Assembly: GCF_037975245.1 (NCBI RefSeq)
Contig: NC_092572.1
Coordinates: forward strand, 29,795,989-29,859,988
DNA: 64,000 nucleotides
Source: Apostichopus japonicus
Lineage: Eukaryota > Echinodermata > Holothuroidea > Aspidochirotida > Stichopodidae
Direction of reading: 5' to 3'
Positions 14,940-26,284 of this stretch are shown here, piece by piece. The position numbers and the translations under genes were made by a program. How positions within the stretch are numbered: position 1 is the stretch's first letter; every line of letters starts with the position of its first letter. The notes below the pieces were generated by a model that was not told the DNA's origin, made no database searches, and worked only from the letters and a program-made list of their open reading frames with translations.

Positions 14940-15105
14940 TTTCACCAAATTTTACCTCTGACCTTTGCTTCCGGGTGTCTGCATGACACAATGGTTCACC
15001 CTGGGGTACGTCCCTACAAAGTTTGAAGCAAATCGGCCCAGCCGTTTACGAGGAGTTAAACACAAAATTGGACACACACACACACATATAGACTCACGAA
15101 CAGCA
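14940..15105 (+). repeat. Dispersed repeat with terminal (AC)n tail
   Basis: The sequence runs through 'cctacaaagtttgaagca-aatcgg-ccagccgtttacgaggagtt' (pieces) into an ACACACACACAC tract at about 15076-15087. The phrase 'aaatcgg..cagccgtttacgagg' next to an AC tail is typical of dispersed elements in marine invertebrate genomes. The open frame across it is incidental. Confidence 0.4.
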
Positions 15106-15454
15106 CACGTCTTGACCCCTCCCTCAGTCATGGATTTCCGGTCACCTTGGGGTACCCCACCATTCGGAGACCCCCCCCCCCCCAGAAGCTATAGGCTCCG
15201 GAAAATTAACCATTATTATCGCAACTGTTGCTATGACAACTGCTATAGTTGTATTTGGCCCAACTGGCAAAGGAACTACAATATCTCATTATCCCTATGG
15301 CAGGGATCAGATAAAAACCCAAACGCGAGCAAATAATTTCATAAACCAATAATAACTGATTATAGTCATCCAGAATGCCCTATACAGTGCATCGCACATT
15401 GGTACGGCCGTAAAAGACATGGCGACTTCAATTCCATTGGAATTCTGAATGTTA
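15106..15454. other. Sequence with C13 run, nothing recognised
   Basis: Holds the C13 homopolymer at 15171-15183 and otherwise unique AT-rich sequence. I see no gene. Confidence 0.4.
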
Positions 15455-15760
15455 TAAAACAGTCGAAATTTGAGAATGAGTTCAATTTTCAAGATATTAT
15501 AGTCGAATTTCAAGAGAAAGTCGGAAAATATAATCGAAAGTTTGAAATAAAATAGTGGAAATATTTTATTTAATCATTTTCAAAATAATTTCTTTCTGTG
15601 AGAAGGAATTAAGAAAAGTCACAAAAGTTTTTAAAAAAAAAACTTTTTTAGATGAAATTAACTTTCGGTATAAGGTGATGAAATTTCGAGAAAAAATGAA
15701 ATATATGAGAACTCTGAGATAAAATAGTCGAAAATTTGAGGTGAATATTTATATGTCCCA
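15455..15760 (+). repeat. Degenerate minisatellite, unit ~23 bp AGTCGAAAATTTGAGATAAA
   Basis: Variants of ATAGTCGAAATTTGAGAATAA recur roughly every 20-30 bases (agtcgaaatttgagaatga, tagtcgaatttcaagag, aatcgaaagtttgaaataa, gatgaaatttcgagaaaa, tagtcgaaaatttgaggtga). The reverse complement of this unit makes up the cleaner array at 48262-48402. Confidence 0.5.
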
Positions 15761-16370
15761 TCTGGGCCACCGTAGCATAAAGAAAGTAGAATTTGGTTAG
15801 ACGAAGATGCTCGAGTTGGCCTCCGGTTCCCTAATTGCGGAAGCCAGAGGGAGGGGAGCATGGGTAAGTTACCCAGATAAGTTTTCGGGGACGACACCTG
15901 GACGGTAAAGAAAAATTGGCAAAAGAAACATGAATAGCTAGTCTATGACAATGTTTAATACTGGGCAGGCCGTTTATATTGATAGCACTGCAGTACGTGT
16001 GATCTGTTTCTCAGAATATTTCCTCATACTAAGCATTTCTCTGAACGAGCTAACTTTGATTCAGTGGTTGATTCAGTGGTTTAGCCAAAGTTCCTATGTC
16101 TTATGAAAGGTGATTTTCGTGTTTAATAAAACATCTCCATTTGGATCAATATAGAGCTATATGACAAACCGTCCGACATATACCTACCCACACGTACTAC
16201 TTTGTATTTGTAATTGCTTGATATCGTTAACATATAAAGGACCGTAGCCCTTGGGAGCGTTGGAAACCTACCTCCTTCCCCAAATTGTCTCCCAAATGTA
16301 TTACATTTACACACGCACGCAGATTCGTAGACACAAATGTAGCTCAAATAATGGAAATTATAGCCTGCGC

Positions 16371-16690
16371 CAGTGGCGTGCACAGGATTTTAAAGGTGGT
16401 GGATTTAGGCAGGAGAGCTGAAATTTTGTGGAAGGGTACGAGGCGTGTGATTCATTTTATAAAGGAGGACCTGTTCTGAGGTAATTGAAGCCGACTGTTA
16501 TGCAGAGGGGTCTGGGGTCCCCCCTCCCCCCCCCCCAGAAAAAATAAACTTCAAATGGTGCATTTCTGAGGCCTTTAAATATAATTTTGGTCTACATAAG
16601 TACCGTAACTCTTGATGCAAGAATGTGCTGTCTCAGTGTGGATAAATACTTTAAGGGAGGTGGTGGTTGGGGGGGGGGGGGACTCTGATA
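16371..16690 (+). repeat. Dispersed repeat family R2, copy 1
   Basis: Starts CAGTGGCGTGCACAGGATTT, then carries 'ttgaagccgactgt', 'agaggggtctggggtccccc', a C11 run, 'aaatggtgcatttctgagg' and a G13 run (16669-16681). The same order of blocks recurs at 21376-21557 and 27423-27670. No coding sequence is seen. Probably a non-autonomous DNA transposon whose internal poly-C is polymorphic. Confidence 0.5.
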
Positions 16691-18355
16691 TATCCATATG
16701 TATGGTATTCCTAATTTTTGTGATGATCATTTTGTGGTGAGGTAAATTAAACGCGATAGTTTTCATCGAATCTTGGTATCATGAAGTTATGCGTCTCTTT
16801 TACAGTCCTTCTTGATTTTAAAAGTTTTCTTGATAACATTGAAATTGTTCCCGGGCAGGGTGTTTCACAAATGTAAGCCAATTGTATTCGAGGTGTCTGC
16901 AGTTTCAAATCTTGCTCGATCCACAGATAGTTCTTTACTCGTTCAAACATCCATACACAATATCACAGCTTTTGAGGCGCATTCATGGTTTAACGGTTGT
17001 GAATATCACGTAAAGTATGTTTATCCTTGAATATCATTGTGGTTTTAACAGCTATGAGAATATGCCGAGTAAGTTGCTTTCGAACCCTCCCATTGACCAT
17101 CCGTGCAGGTCAAACTGTGTTGGAAAACTAGTAAGTAAACGATACACAAGTCGGTGTGTGTTTGTAAGGATATATACGCGAACTCATTTAGGACAGGGGA
17201 AATCGACAAGGTGTCGAAGAATATCGAACTTGGGAAAAGTTTCCGAAAGCAGAAAAAGGAACACAATGAAAACAAGATAAGTTATCCTTTTGTCATAAAT
17301 AGGAGGCATCCAAATAAAGTGATGACCTAAGGGGAACCCTCCTACCTCGGTCTGACCTACCTAACCCTTAACCCCCCCCCCCCTCCGCCCTCACGCCAAC
17401 GCCATCATGACTATGCATTCCCTGTAGACGGGGTTTGAATCACAAGCACTGTACGGCCACCTGTGTTTGTAGCTAATGACCCCCCCCCCCCCACCCCACC
17501 TTTCCAGAGCCGAAGTATCCTCCTAGTCAGTAACATGAAATATGTCTAGATGATATCTAAAGTGGATATTTCCTAAACTTATAGTTTATAGGCCCGGTCA
17601 GCCCGATCCTCTCAGATGTCATTGATGGAATTTGAAACGCCTTTGTTTTTAGTATTATTATTATTTAGAAAGCGAAACGGAAGTAAGATATCATTCATTG
17701 TCCTTCAAGTTGGACTAATTAACGTCCGACCACTGTCGCTAATGACCTTTCTTTGGAAGTTTCAAGTTTAAGCGTGACTGAATTTAATTAGCTGTCTTCA
17801 CCTAATCTGCTTAAACGATTCCATTGAACAAGCAATAAACCACAACTGCATGCCAGTACAGAAAATCAAGTTACAAGTTAATTGTAATAAATTACTGGCA
17901 GTAAGAGGAGTGCAATAGAAACTACACCAGTCTTGAATTGAACTATTATAGTAATGATAAATGATTTAAACTAGAAAACAAATCCGAAGAAATACATCAG
18001 GTAAGAACGAAGAAGTGATCGGTGGCGTTATTAATGCTCATTAGCGACAACTTCATAATTGCCTATTCATTTTCAGATAACCAAAATTACACAAGAGCCG
18101 AATCATGAATACATAACTGACTGGAAAATGTTCAATTTAGTTTGAATGAGCAAAGATAAGTAGCGTGTGTAATTGTTGTCCTGTGGAGAACACCCCCCCC
18201 CCTCCCACCCACCCCTCATCGTCAGTCGGGGCGAAATGGTCAGTCGGGGAATTCTTTTTATATTTATTTTCAACAGTCAAAATTATTTTCAGCACAACCT
18301 TGCCTTCATATCTACTTATCGACTTAATTTACAGTCTATATGTACTGTAAGTTGA
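16691..18355. other. Gene-less stretch with several C homopolymers
   Basis: Contains C12 at 17372-17383, C13 at 17480-17492 and C10 at 18193-18202. Short frames on both strands have no recognisable domain. Confidence 0.4.
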
Positions 18356-18360
18356 GGTAG

Positions 18361-18582
18361 GACCCCACATCCCCTACATGGGAGTCGCATTCAACAACAC
18401 CATAGCCACACCTCTATTTCGTAGAGTTGTGGTAGACCCCACATCCCCTACATGGGAGTCGCATTCAACAACACCATAGCCACACCTCTATTTCGTAGAG
18501 TTGTGGTAGACCCCACATCCCCTACATGGGAGTCGCATTCAACAACACCATAGCCACACCTCTATTTCGTAGAGTTGTGGTC
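18361..18582. repeat. Three identical 74-bp tandem units, each with a hairpin
   Basis: Units start at 18361, 18435 and 18509 (GACCCCACATCCCCTACATG...) and appear identical to each other. Each contains CCACACCTCTA-TTTCG-TAGAGTTGTGG, which folds into an 11-bp stem with one mismatch and a 5-nt loop. Identity between units indicates recent expansion or homogenisation. Confidence 0.85.
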
Positions 18583-18823
18583 CACCTACAGCCCGTACAT
18601 AAAGATGCATTCCCTAACCAAAACAGGTCAAGGGAAACTTGGAACTCCTGCCCAAAGATATACACACACCTTTGAAATCACTGCCAAAGACACAACATTT
18701 TGTCCCAATGATTGCTTAATTATAATTAGTATTAAACCCTTTCCTGTTGCTTTCCATGTTGTATCGAATTGAACTGGGATGCCATGCCTTGTTACAAGAA
18801 TTGCAAGGTACTGTCAACAGATG

Positions 18824-19032
18824 AGTGTTGGCTCAGTGGTTAACGCCGGTGCCTTTCAATCATAAGGTCCCGAGTTTGAGTCACTCCAAGATTAATGTAT
18901 GTCGTCCAGTTACAGAGTTGTTGACTGACAGAGTTAGAGACTGACTTCGGTCAGCTTGTGGCTTTGATAAGCCAATGATGGCTTCTTCGCGAGTTCCTGC
19001 TTGCAGGAGGATCTAAAAAAATACATACATAC
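18824..19032 (+). mobile_element. tRNA-derived SINE, copy 1 (near full length)
   Basis: An A-box-like TGGCTCAGTGG at 18829-18839 and a B-box-like GAGTTTGAGTC at about 18871-18881 mark a tRNA-related RNA polymerase III head. A roughly 130-bp body follows, and then an (ATAC)n tail at 19021-19032. The body carries an inner palindromic segment TCCTGCTTGCAGGA. A second copy in reverse orientation lies at 30221-30410. Confidence 0.75.
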
Positions 19033-19546
19033 AATTGTGATGACTGACACCACAGCAAAGAAAAGGTTGAATACATCGCCACCATGCAACTACAATTACT
19101 GTATTTAATATTGCTCATATCGTAAGATATATTATGAGCACGTAAATCAAAACTCAGTTCTCCGTATACTTTCTAGCCAATTGCTATTTTTGGCTTTTAA
19201 AAAACCACTTTAGAGTTGTCAGCCTATTAAGAATAAACAAAGACACTGAGCCACACATGTTGCAAATCTGATATAATATAACTTTGTTTTACGTTCTGCG
19301 CGGAAAAGTTGGATTATGTCACAAGTGTATTTATGTTCTTTTTGACTTTTTGACTTGCTCTTTTAAATTTTTCAATATTATGCTACACTAAAATCCGCTA
19401 ACAATGTTTGTCGCTATCTTGACTGGTCCAGACTCATTAAAAACAGAGATTCAGAGGAAGGCGTACATTTTCAAATTGTCCAATTTGCTTGATCAGTTCA
19501 ATCCTATTTTGAATAATACTTGTTAGTTTCGAAGAAATGCCTACTT

Positions 19547-19707
19547 GCAGACCGAATGAATTACTTGCATGTAGACAGAATGAATGAATTACCGGTACAT
19601 TCACGCAGACCGCATAAATAACATGCATGAAGGCTACATGAATTACCTTCATTCAGACCGAATGAATTACATGCATGCGGACCGAATGAATTACATGCAT
19701 GCAAATA
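19547..19707. repeat. Degenerate ~25-bp tandem repeat, unit GCAGACCGAATGAATTACAT
   Basis: Six or so units of CAGACCGAATGAATTACATG-CATG with substitutions; the last two are nearly identical. It immediately precedes the long TCCTC satellite. Confidence 0.7.
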
Positions 19708-19864
19708 ATGGTGTACCATACACGATAGCTCGGAGAACTACGAGGTACCTGAACACGTAATCTGTAATTTCATATAGGAGAAGTATAAGGTGTCTGAAAC
19801 ATAATCTATAAACTGATGTAGTGCATTATCAATTGCACCAGGAAAGATAAAATTGGCAAATAAA

Positions 19865-20881
19865 CTCCTCTCCTCTCCTCTCCTCTCCTCTCCTCTCCTC
19901 TCCTCTCCTCTCCTCTCCTCTCCTCTCCTCTCCTCTCCTCTCCTCTCCTCTCCTCTCCTCTCCTCTCCTCTCCTCTCCTCTCCTCTCCTCTCCTCTCCTC
20001 TCCTCTCCTCTCCTCTCCTCTCCTCTCCTCTCCTCTCCTCTCCTCTCCTCTCCTCTCCTCTCCTCTCCTCTCCTCTCCTCTCCTCTCCTCTCCTCTCCTC
20101 TCCTCTCCTCTCCTCTCCTCTCCTCTCCTCTCCTCTCCTCTCCTCTCCTCTCCTCTCCTCTCCTCTCCTCTCCTCTCCTCTCCTCTCCTCTCCTCTCCTC
20201 TCCTCTCCTCTCCTCTCCTCTCCTCTCCTCTCCTCTCCTCTCCTCTCCTCTCCTCTCCTCTCCTCTCCTCTCCTCTCCTCTCCTCTCCTCTCCTCTCCTC
20301 TCCTCTCCTCTCCTCTCCTCTCCTCTCCTCTCCTCTCCTCTCCTCTCCTCTCCTCTCCTCTCCTCTCCTCTCCTCTCCTCTCCTCTCCTCTCCTCTCCTC
20401 TCCTCTCCTCTCCTCTCCTCTCCTCTCCTCTCCTCTCCTCTCCTCTCCTCTCCTCTCCTCTCCTCTCCTCTCCTCTCCTCTCCTCTCCTCTCCTCTCCTC
20501 TCCTCTCCTCTCCTCTCCTCTCCTCTCCTCTCCTCTCCTCTCCTCTCCTCTCCTCTCCTCTCCTCTCCTCTCCTCTCCTCTCCTCTCCTCTCCTCTCCTC
20601 TCCTCTCCTCTCCTCTCCTCTCCTCTCCTCTCCTCTCCTCTCCTCTCCTCTCCTCTCCTCTCCTCTCCTCTCCTCTCCTCTCCCCTCCCCTCCCCTCCTC
20701 TACTCTCCTCTCCTCTCCTCTCCTCTCCTCTCCTCTCCTCTCCTCTCCTCTCCTCTCCTCTCCTCTCCTCTCCTCTCCTCTCCTCTCCTCTCCTCTCCTC
20801 TCCTCTCCTCTCCTCTCCTCTCCTCTCCTCTCCTCTCCTCTCCTCTCCTCTCCTCTCCTCTCCTCTCCTCTCCTCTCCTCT
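19865..20881. repeat. ~1.0 kb (TCCTC)n pentanucleotide satellite
   Basis: About 203 uninterrupted-looking units of TCCTC (pyrimidines on plus, GAGGA on minus), with one interruption cluster at about 20681-20704 (three CCCCT variants and one TACTC). Long open frames on both strands are produced by the repeat and are not genes. The homopurine/homopyrimidine asymmetry makes intramolecular triplex formation possible. The assembled length may not reflect the true length. Confidence 0.95.
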
Positions 20882-21375
20882 TCCCTTAGGCGGGTTGGGG
20901 TGGGGTTGGGTACAATGAGCAATCGAAAATGATTTTGTGACTTCTGTTTGACACTGACAGCGGTCTTTAAACTAGTTTCTTGTGGATATGCATGTGCGGT
21001 TGTCCATTCAAATGCCTAGCCCTTGTGAGGAACACTGCCTTCAGAATTAACGGCTCAATTGTGCCTGGTTTCTTAATATTTCTTTCTATTTAAATGGTTA
21101 CTTATCTATGCTAAGTAAAATGACAATGAATACATTGTCTGCTTCACGAGCATCACCAATCGAATAAATGTTGATACTGTTCGCCATATAAACGTTGGCA
21201 AACCCATGACACTGGTATTCCCACCTATTCTCAGTAACAATAATGCATTGTTGCAAACAGGTTGTTACTAAATCTTGAATTAATTAGCCAACCATTGTAT
21301 GTACCTTTCGGTTCTTTGTTTCTAATTGAGTTCTGCTAATATCCAGGATTATATAAAGGAAGTTATGTGGACTTG
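20882..21375. other. Flank of the satellite, nothing recognised
   Basis: A GGGTTGGGGTGGGGTTGGG stretch at about 20890-20910 borders the satellite; otherwise AT-rich unique sequence. Confidence 0.4.
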
Positions 21376-21557
21376 GGTCGTTGAAGCCGACTTCCATGTA
21401 GAGGGGATTTTAGGGGTCTCCCACGAGGAGAAAAACATTTTAGAGTTGAAATGGTGCATTCTGAGGTATATGTATTTTAGTTCTACGCGCAAGGTTCTGC
21501 TTATATAAGTACTTTCATTGTTTTGGGGGGTTGGAAGGCCCCCTGGATCCGCGCCAG
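21376..21557 (+). repeat. Dispersed repeat family R2, copy 2
   Basis: Carries 'gttgaagccgact', 'tgtagagggga', 'aaatggtgcattctgagg', 'agttctac' and ends CCCCCTGGATCCGCGCCAG, matching R2 copies at 16.4 and 27.4 kb. The right end GCGCCAG is the inverse of the left start CAGTGGCG of copy 1, which hints at terminal inverted repeats. Confidence 0.5.
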
Positions 21558-22289
21558 CTGTTGTAAGCTTTTGTGCCCTGTATCAATGTTAATGGGTCTT
21601 TCCTGTCGGTGGCTTGCATTCCTGATATCTCATTATACGCAATACAACGTATACAGTGTACTCAATAATAGCTAGATACACTCGCTACCCCTTCACATAA
21701 GAATATCCCATCAACTGTATTTTCCTTATCCGTAGTAATAGGTCAGTGGCAAGTGCAGACAGGTCAGCATCATTTCCTCATGAGTAAATCTACTGTGTTA
21801 TTTCTTACTATACATAGTTTACATTCCGTGCATTGCATGATCTAAAGATACTTCCTTACCAAAGTAAGTAAAATAAACTAATAAATAATCAAAGAGTTAC
21901 TGTAAATATTGAAGTTGTAACCTCAACTGCTTCTTCGTATCACATACAGTTCGGTAATCTCATGCATAGGTACGAGCTAAGGGACATATCACATTATTTC
22001 ATTTTATCGACTTCGTAGAAATTGAATTCTTCATCTATAACTAAAACTCATCTTGGTAAGATCATCTATACCACAGAAGGCACAGTGGGCTTCATGGAAC
22101 ATCAAACTCAACACAATAGCTATACATATTAAACTATTCATCTATATGGAGACTGTGCTCAATGCCACAGTTAAATGTTTCATACAATTGAATGCACCGA
22201 TACTGCTAGATTTCAACTCTTGGCATTATCAGAAATTGCGAGTTCTTCGTAAATGCTTGAGTCACGGAAAGCGATGCCAAACTTCATTA
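21558..22289. other. Gene-less AT-rich stretch
   Basis: A frame of about 100 codons crosses 22053-22367 but lacks an ATG start and any recognisable domain. Confidence 0.35.
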
Positions 22290-22510
22290 TATCTTTCCCG
22301 CCATCATCTTCTACACGAACCGTTTGGCTGTGTTCCTCAAGGCGAAGAACCACGTGACCGCATATGACGTAACGGTAAAGTCATTTGATCGTTTGTTCGT
22401 GCACATTAACTGCTTAGCCTTCCAGAGTGCCTACCCATGACGCACGACAACGTCGTTGTGACGTCACTGGAACGCGCTTGACATTACGCGCGGTAGTAAG
22501 CGGGAAAAGA
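22290..22510. promoter_or_regulatory. Promoter-like CpG/CRE/E2F/E-box block without an assigned gene
   Basis: In about 220 bases the sequence contains E2F-type TTTCCCGCC (22294-22302), an E-box CACGTG (22351-22356), CRE variant TGACGTAA (22365-22372), a perfect CRE TGACGTCA (22459-22466) and a second E2F-type GCGGGAAA (22500-22507). It is locally dense in CpG (ACGCGC, TTACGCGCGG) in an otherwise CpG-poor region. On the minus strand ATGATGGCGGGAAAG follows, but that frame closes at once. The combination is typical of a bidirectional or housekeeping promoter. No first exon could be supported on either side. Confidence 0.45.
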
Positions 22511-22938
22511 GAATGTAGAATGAACAGGATATTCTGTCTCCGAGACTAATGTGTTATTTTCTATGCAAACAGAAACCCGCCTCCCCTCGAGTTATGAATA
22601 GAGGAAGCAGAACTGAGCCCAGATCTGACGGGAATGGTGGTTTGTCACTTGTGACTTGTGAAAAACTGCTTTGTAATTAGCAGACATAACCAGAGCATTA
22701 CAAAGTCAGAAGAACACATATAGGCAGTGTGCTGCGAATTTGAAATACAAACCTTGATAACAAGCCAGCTGGAATTGCAGCTCTGAGTAGTTCCTTGTTT
22801 GTTTTGAGACTGCCTTGAAGTAAAATGACTTGGGTATTTAATTTGTAACGATGGGATAGGGATGGAGGAGAAATGGGGTAAAATGGTTCGTCCTATCACT
22901 ATAAGATTGTCTAAATACTTTGTAGAAAAAAATAATCG

Positions 22939-23255
22939 AATGTATGTTGTAATATACATGTTGAATAAATGTTGTATCTTTAATGTATGGTGGTAATAAA
23001 CGTTGTAATATGTGTTGTAATAAACGTTTTAATATGTGTCGAATGTATGTTGTAATAAACGTTGTAATCTATGTTGTGATGTATGTTGTAATATGTGTTG
23101 AATGTTTATTGAAATAAATATTGTAATATATGTTGTGATGTATGTAGTAATATGTGTTGAATGTATGTTGTAAATTAATATTCGTGGTAATTTATTTTGT
23201 CATGTAATGCTGTCATGTATGTTGTAATAGAAGTTGAATAATATATGCTGTAAAA
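22939..23255. repeat. Degenerate ~15-bp tandem repeat, unit ATGTATGTTGTAATA
   Basis: Around twenty variants of TGTTGTAATATGTGTTGAATG, TGTTGTAATAAACG and TGTTGTGATGTATG follow one another. Confidence 0.7.
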
Positions 23256-23689
23256 TTTGGAATTTTTTTTACAGCATATTGTCGGTTTATTCGATAACCG
23301 GTTAACAGTTCAGAGTATTAACCAGGTAACATTTTAACACTAAAATGAATTAACATTTTAAAATCGGTTTATCTTCAAAATTTAACCTGTTAAGTTGGTG
23401 ACTCAGTCTATATATTTTGAAAGAGAGTTCAAACTTTTCGGTTCTGTTTTCCTTGTTTTTATAATTTATAATTGTAGGGGATGACAAGTGCCCCTTGTGC
23501 CCCCCCCCCCCCCTCCTGGCAACACCCATGTTGATAGCTATGCAGATGTTACATCGTAAAACACATTTGGAAAGTATAACGTCCTGACAATGAATCGGCG
23601 TATTTTTTAAGCTAATTTAGTTAAAAGAAGGAAATAATGAGTACAAGTGATGTTTCTATCTAGTTATTAATGTTCCAATACATTCTTCT

Positions 23690-24925
23690 GAAAAGTATGC
23701 TAAGTCCATGGAATGTTCCTTTAAGGCTTAATCCTCAGTGCATGCCTTACAATGTAAATGCTAATCCATTATTATTCTAATAACTCAACCAAACCGTGTT
23801 ATTTAAGCCTAATATAAGCAACAGAGCACCCTTGGACGACATTCAAGACCCTTTGTCCTTGACAAATTTATGATACATTGTAAGCATGTTATATTTGAGG
23901 TCACAATAGTCTTATGTGTTCCCATTGAGCTTTGTGTTGCATCTCAGGATCTCACCAATACTGACCAATACTGACCTATACTGACCTATACTGACCTATA
24001 CTGGTGCATTTAAGACTTCATGTTCTAATTGAGATTTGTGTAACATCTGAGGATCTGACCAATACTGACCTATACTGGTGCATTTAAGACTTCATGTTCT
24101 AATTGAGATTTGTGTAACATCTGAGGATCTGACCAATACTGACCAATATTGACCTATACTGGTGCATTTAAGACTTCATGTTCTAATTGAGATTTGTGTA
24201 ACATCTGAGGATCTGACCAATACTGACCAATACTGACCTATACTGGTGCATTTAAGACTTCATGTTCTAATTGAGATTTGTGTAACATCTGAGGATCTGA
24301 CCAATACTGACCAATATTGACCTATACTGGTGCATTTAAGACTTCATGTTCTAATTGAGATTTGTGTAACATCTGAGGATCTGACCAATACTGACCAATA
24401 CTGACCTATACTGGTGCATTTAAGACTTCATGTTCTAATTGAGATTTGTGTAACATCTGAGGATCTGACCAATACTGACCAATACTGACCTATACTGGTG
24501 CATTTAAGACTTCATGTTCTAATTGAGATTTGTGTAACATCTGAGGATCTGACCAATACTGACCAATACTGACCTATACTGGTGCATTTAAGACTTCATG
24601 TTCTAATTGAGATTTGTGTAACATCTGAGGATCTGACCTATACTGACCTATACTGACCTATACTGGTGCATTTAGACTTCATGTTCCATTGAGCTTTGTG
24701 TTGCATCTCAGGATCTGACCTATACTGACCTATACTGGTGCGTTTAGACTACATGTTCCCATTGAGCTTTGTGTTGCATCTCAGGATCTGACCTATACTG
24801 GTACATCTTAGACTACACGTTCCAGCCACTTTAATTGATGAGTTGCCGATGTTGTTAGGATATTTCTCTAAACTATAAAAAGAAAAGTATAGAATACAGC
24901 CTGTGGTAAAGGTCAGCAGTGTTTG
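23690..24925 (+). repeat. Dispersed repeat family R1, copy 3, expanded by an internal minisatellite
   Basis: The left part (23690-23946) matches the R1 copy at 4905-5140 block by block ('ggaatgttcctttaa', 'cctcagtgcatgcctta', 'gagcacccttgg', 'gacattcaagaccctttgtc'). The right part (24830-24925, 'ccagccactttaattgatga' to 'cagcagtgttt') matches the R1 3' portion. Between them sits the 84-bp minisatellite, built from the R1 segment 'attgag-tttgtg..catctgaggatctgacc'. Confidence 0.6.
23947..24830 (+). repeat. 84-bp minisatellite with nested 10-bp subrepeat
   Basis: The landmark GGTGCATTTAAGACTTCATG starts at 24003, 24077, 24161, 24245, 24329, 24413, 24497 and 24581, with diverged starts at 24665, 24737 and 24800. 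Spacings are therefore 74, then seven or so of exactly 84, then 72 and 63. The unit-length change comes from the number of a 10-bp subrepeat CTGACC-A/T-ATA (two, three or more per unit). Central units are nearly identical and edge units diverge, the usual pattern of unequal exchange. Confidence 0.9.
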
Positions 24926-25899
24926 TTTGTTTTCTTTTTGTTAGTTAACGTTCTGCAATAAATTTCGAGACTTCAGTAATCCTTTAAGATATTTGCTACA
25001 TATTCTTGCATAGGAACATCCCTTTAAGCTTCATCAATATAAAGGCCCCATGCACGTTTAGCGAGCTAAAAGATTCAAAAAATGTTCTCCTGCCTGGGCA
25101 ATAAGAAGGAGAATGTGCTAAGGTGGGCGATTAAATGCTTACCAGTTTGAACGCTTTGCTATAATTTAAATGTTTATTCGTACTTGAAGGCATATGGACG
25201 ATCCTTATAATGCCTGAGTTAAATCTAGTTGATATAGGACAATTCAAGCAAATATAAAGCACATGCGTATGGCCACTTTTCTATAACTAAACCATGTTCT
25301 AAAGATATTAACGTGAAAAATATATGTTAAAAAATGTTCTTTTTATATGCAAATTTGACGATGACATCAATTCTTTTGTTCAAGGCAAGGAATATTAGTC
25401 CATAGCTCCATTGTTGATACTCTCTAAACTTTGTAATAGAAAATGTTCTCTCACGAATTCTTTTTGTCGCTGGTATACACAAAAAAAGATGTTATTTTTA
25501 CCCACTGAAGTCAACTGTTTCCCGGTTGAGGTTGGTGTTGATTCTTCAAACATTGGGTGCCCTTGTGGTCTCTGAAATAGTCATTAATATAGCCTTATAC
25601 ATTCCAGTCGCTTTGATTAATGAACCTTCAATGATTAAATGGAATTTCATTAAACAATAAAGTAAGTGGTATTAGATTGTCACCTTCACTGATACAAGCT
25701 GTTTTAAAACAACGCTTTGCCTTAAATGTTAAGATTTTCCCCCAATTCATCAATATCAACAAATTTATCATATTGACCAACAAAAAGTATTTTCGCTTTA
25801 TTAGCTATCTTTGAGTGAAAACATTAAAGAGGGTGACCAGTTACTTAAAAAGATGACTTCAGGTAAAATTTTACAGTCTTGATATGTTAAAATCTAATA
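24926..25899. other. AT-rich stretch, possibly diverged R1-related sequence
   Basis: Short R1-like phrases occur ('cattccagtcgctttgatta' near 25600, 'ggaacatccctttaa' near 25012), but no continuous alignment can be supported. No gene is seen. Confidence 0.3.
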
Positions 25900-26050
25900 A
25901 CCTTAAACATATGCTAAGTCACTGGAATACCAAATTGCTCCTTCAATACTAAAGATAGCCGATGACTGAAATTTTAATGTTAATCGTTTGTTTTATACAT
26001 TCTAACAAACATGTTCCTTTTAAGTATAGCAATGTTTTTAACGGTCCCCA
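25900..26050 (+). repeat. Possible partial copy of family R1
   Basis: 'catatgctaagtcactggaa', 'ttgctccttcaa', 'attttaatgttaat' and 'acattctaa-caaacatgtt' parallel the start of the R1 copies at 4905 and 23690 but are diverged. Confidence 0.35.
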
Positions 26051-26284
26051 AAATATCGAAGTTGATTTTGTGCCCAAAAGGCATCCTTTAATTATCTACA
26101 ATAAGTGTTAAATCCACCGGCTAAAGTCTATGTTGTTTCAATTATGGAATAAATTGCTTTTGGCTGCCTGTTATTGGTGAATAATGGATTCTTCCTCAAA
26201 ACTTTTTTCAACCATTCTATCTCATCTCCCTACATGTCATGCATAGGGATTGATATTGTACTGGTAACCCACATCAGAAAAGCG

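Noticed and set aside
14965-15336. 123-codon plus-strand frame
   Set aside because: It runs through a dispersed repeat, its AC tail (His-Thr codons) and a poly-C run; no gene signal.
19738-20932. Very long open frames (GEERR-type on minus, LLSSP-type on plus) across the satellite
   Set aside because: They are the automatic translation of a pentanucleotide repeat that lacks stops in some frames; no gene signals frame them.
23947-24830. CRISPR-like array
   Set aside because: The 84-bp units are contiguous repeats without unique spacers, and this is an animal genome.
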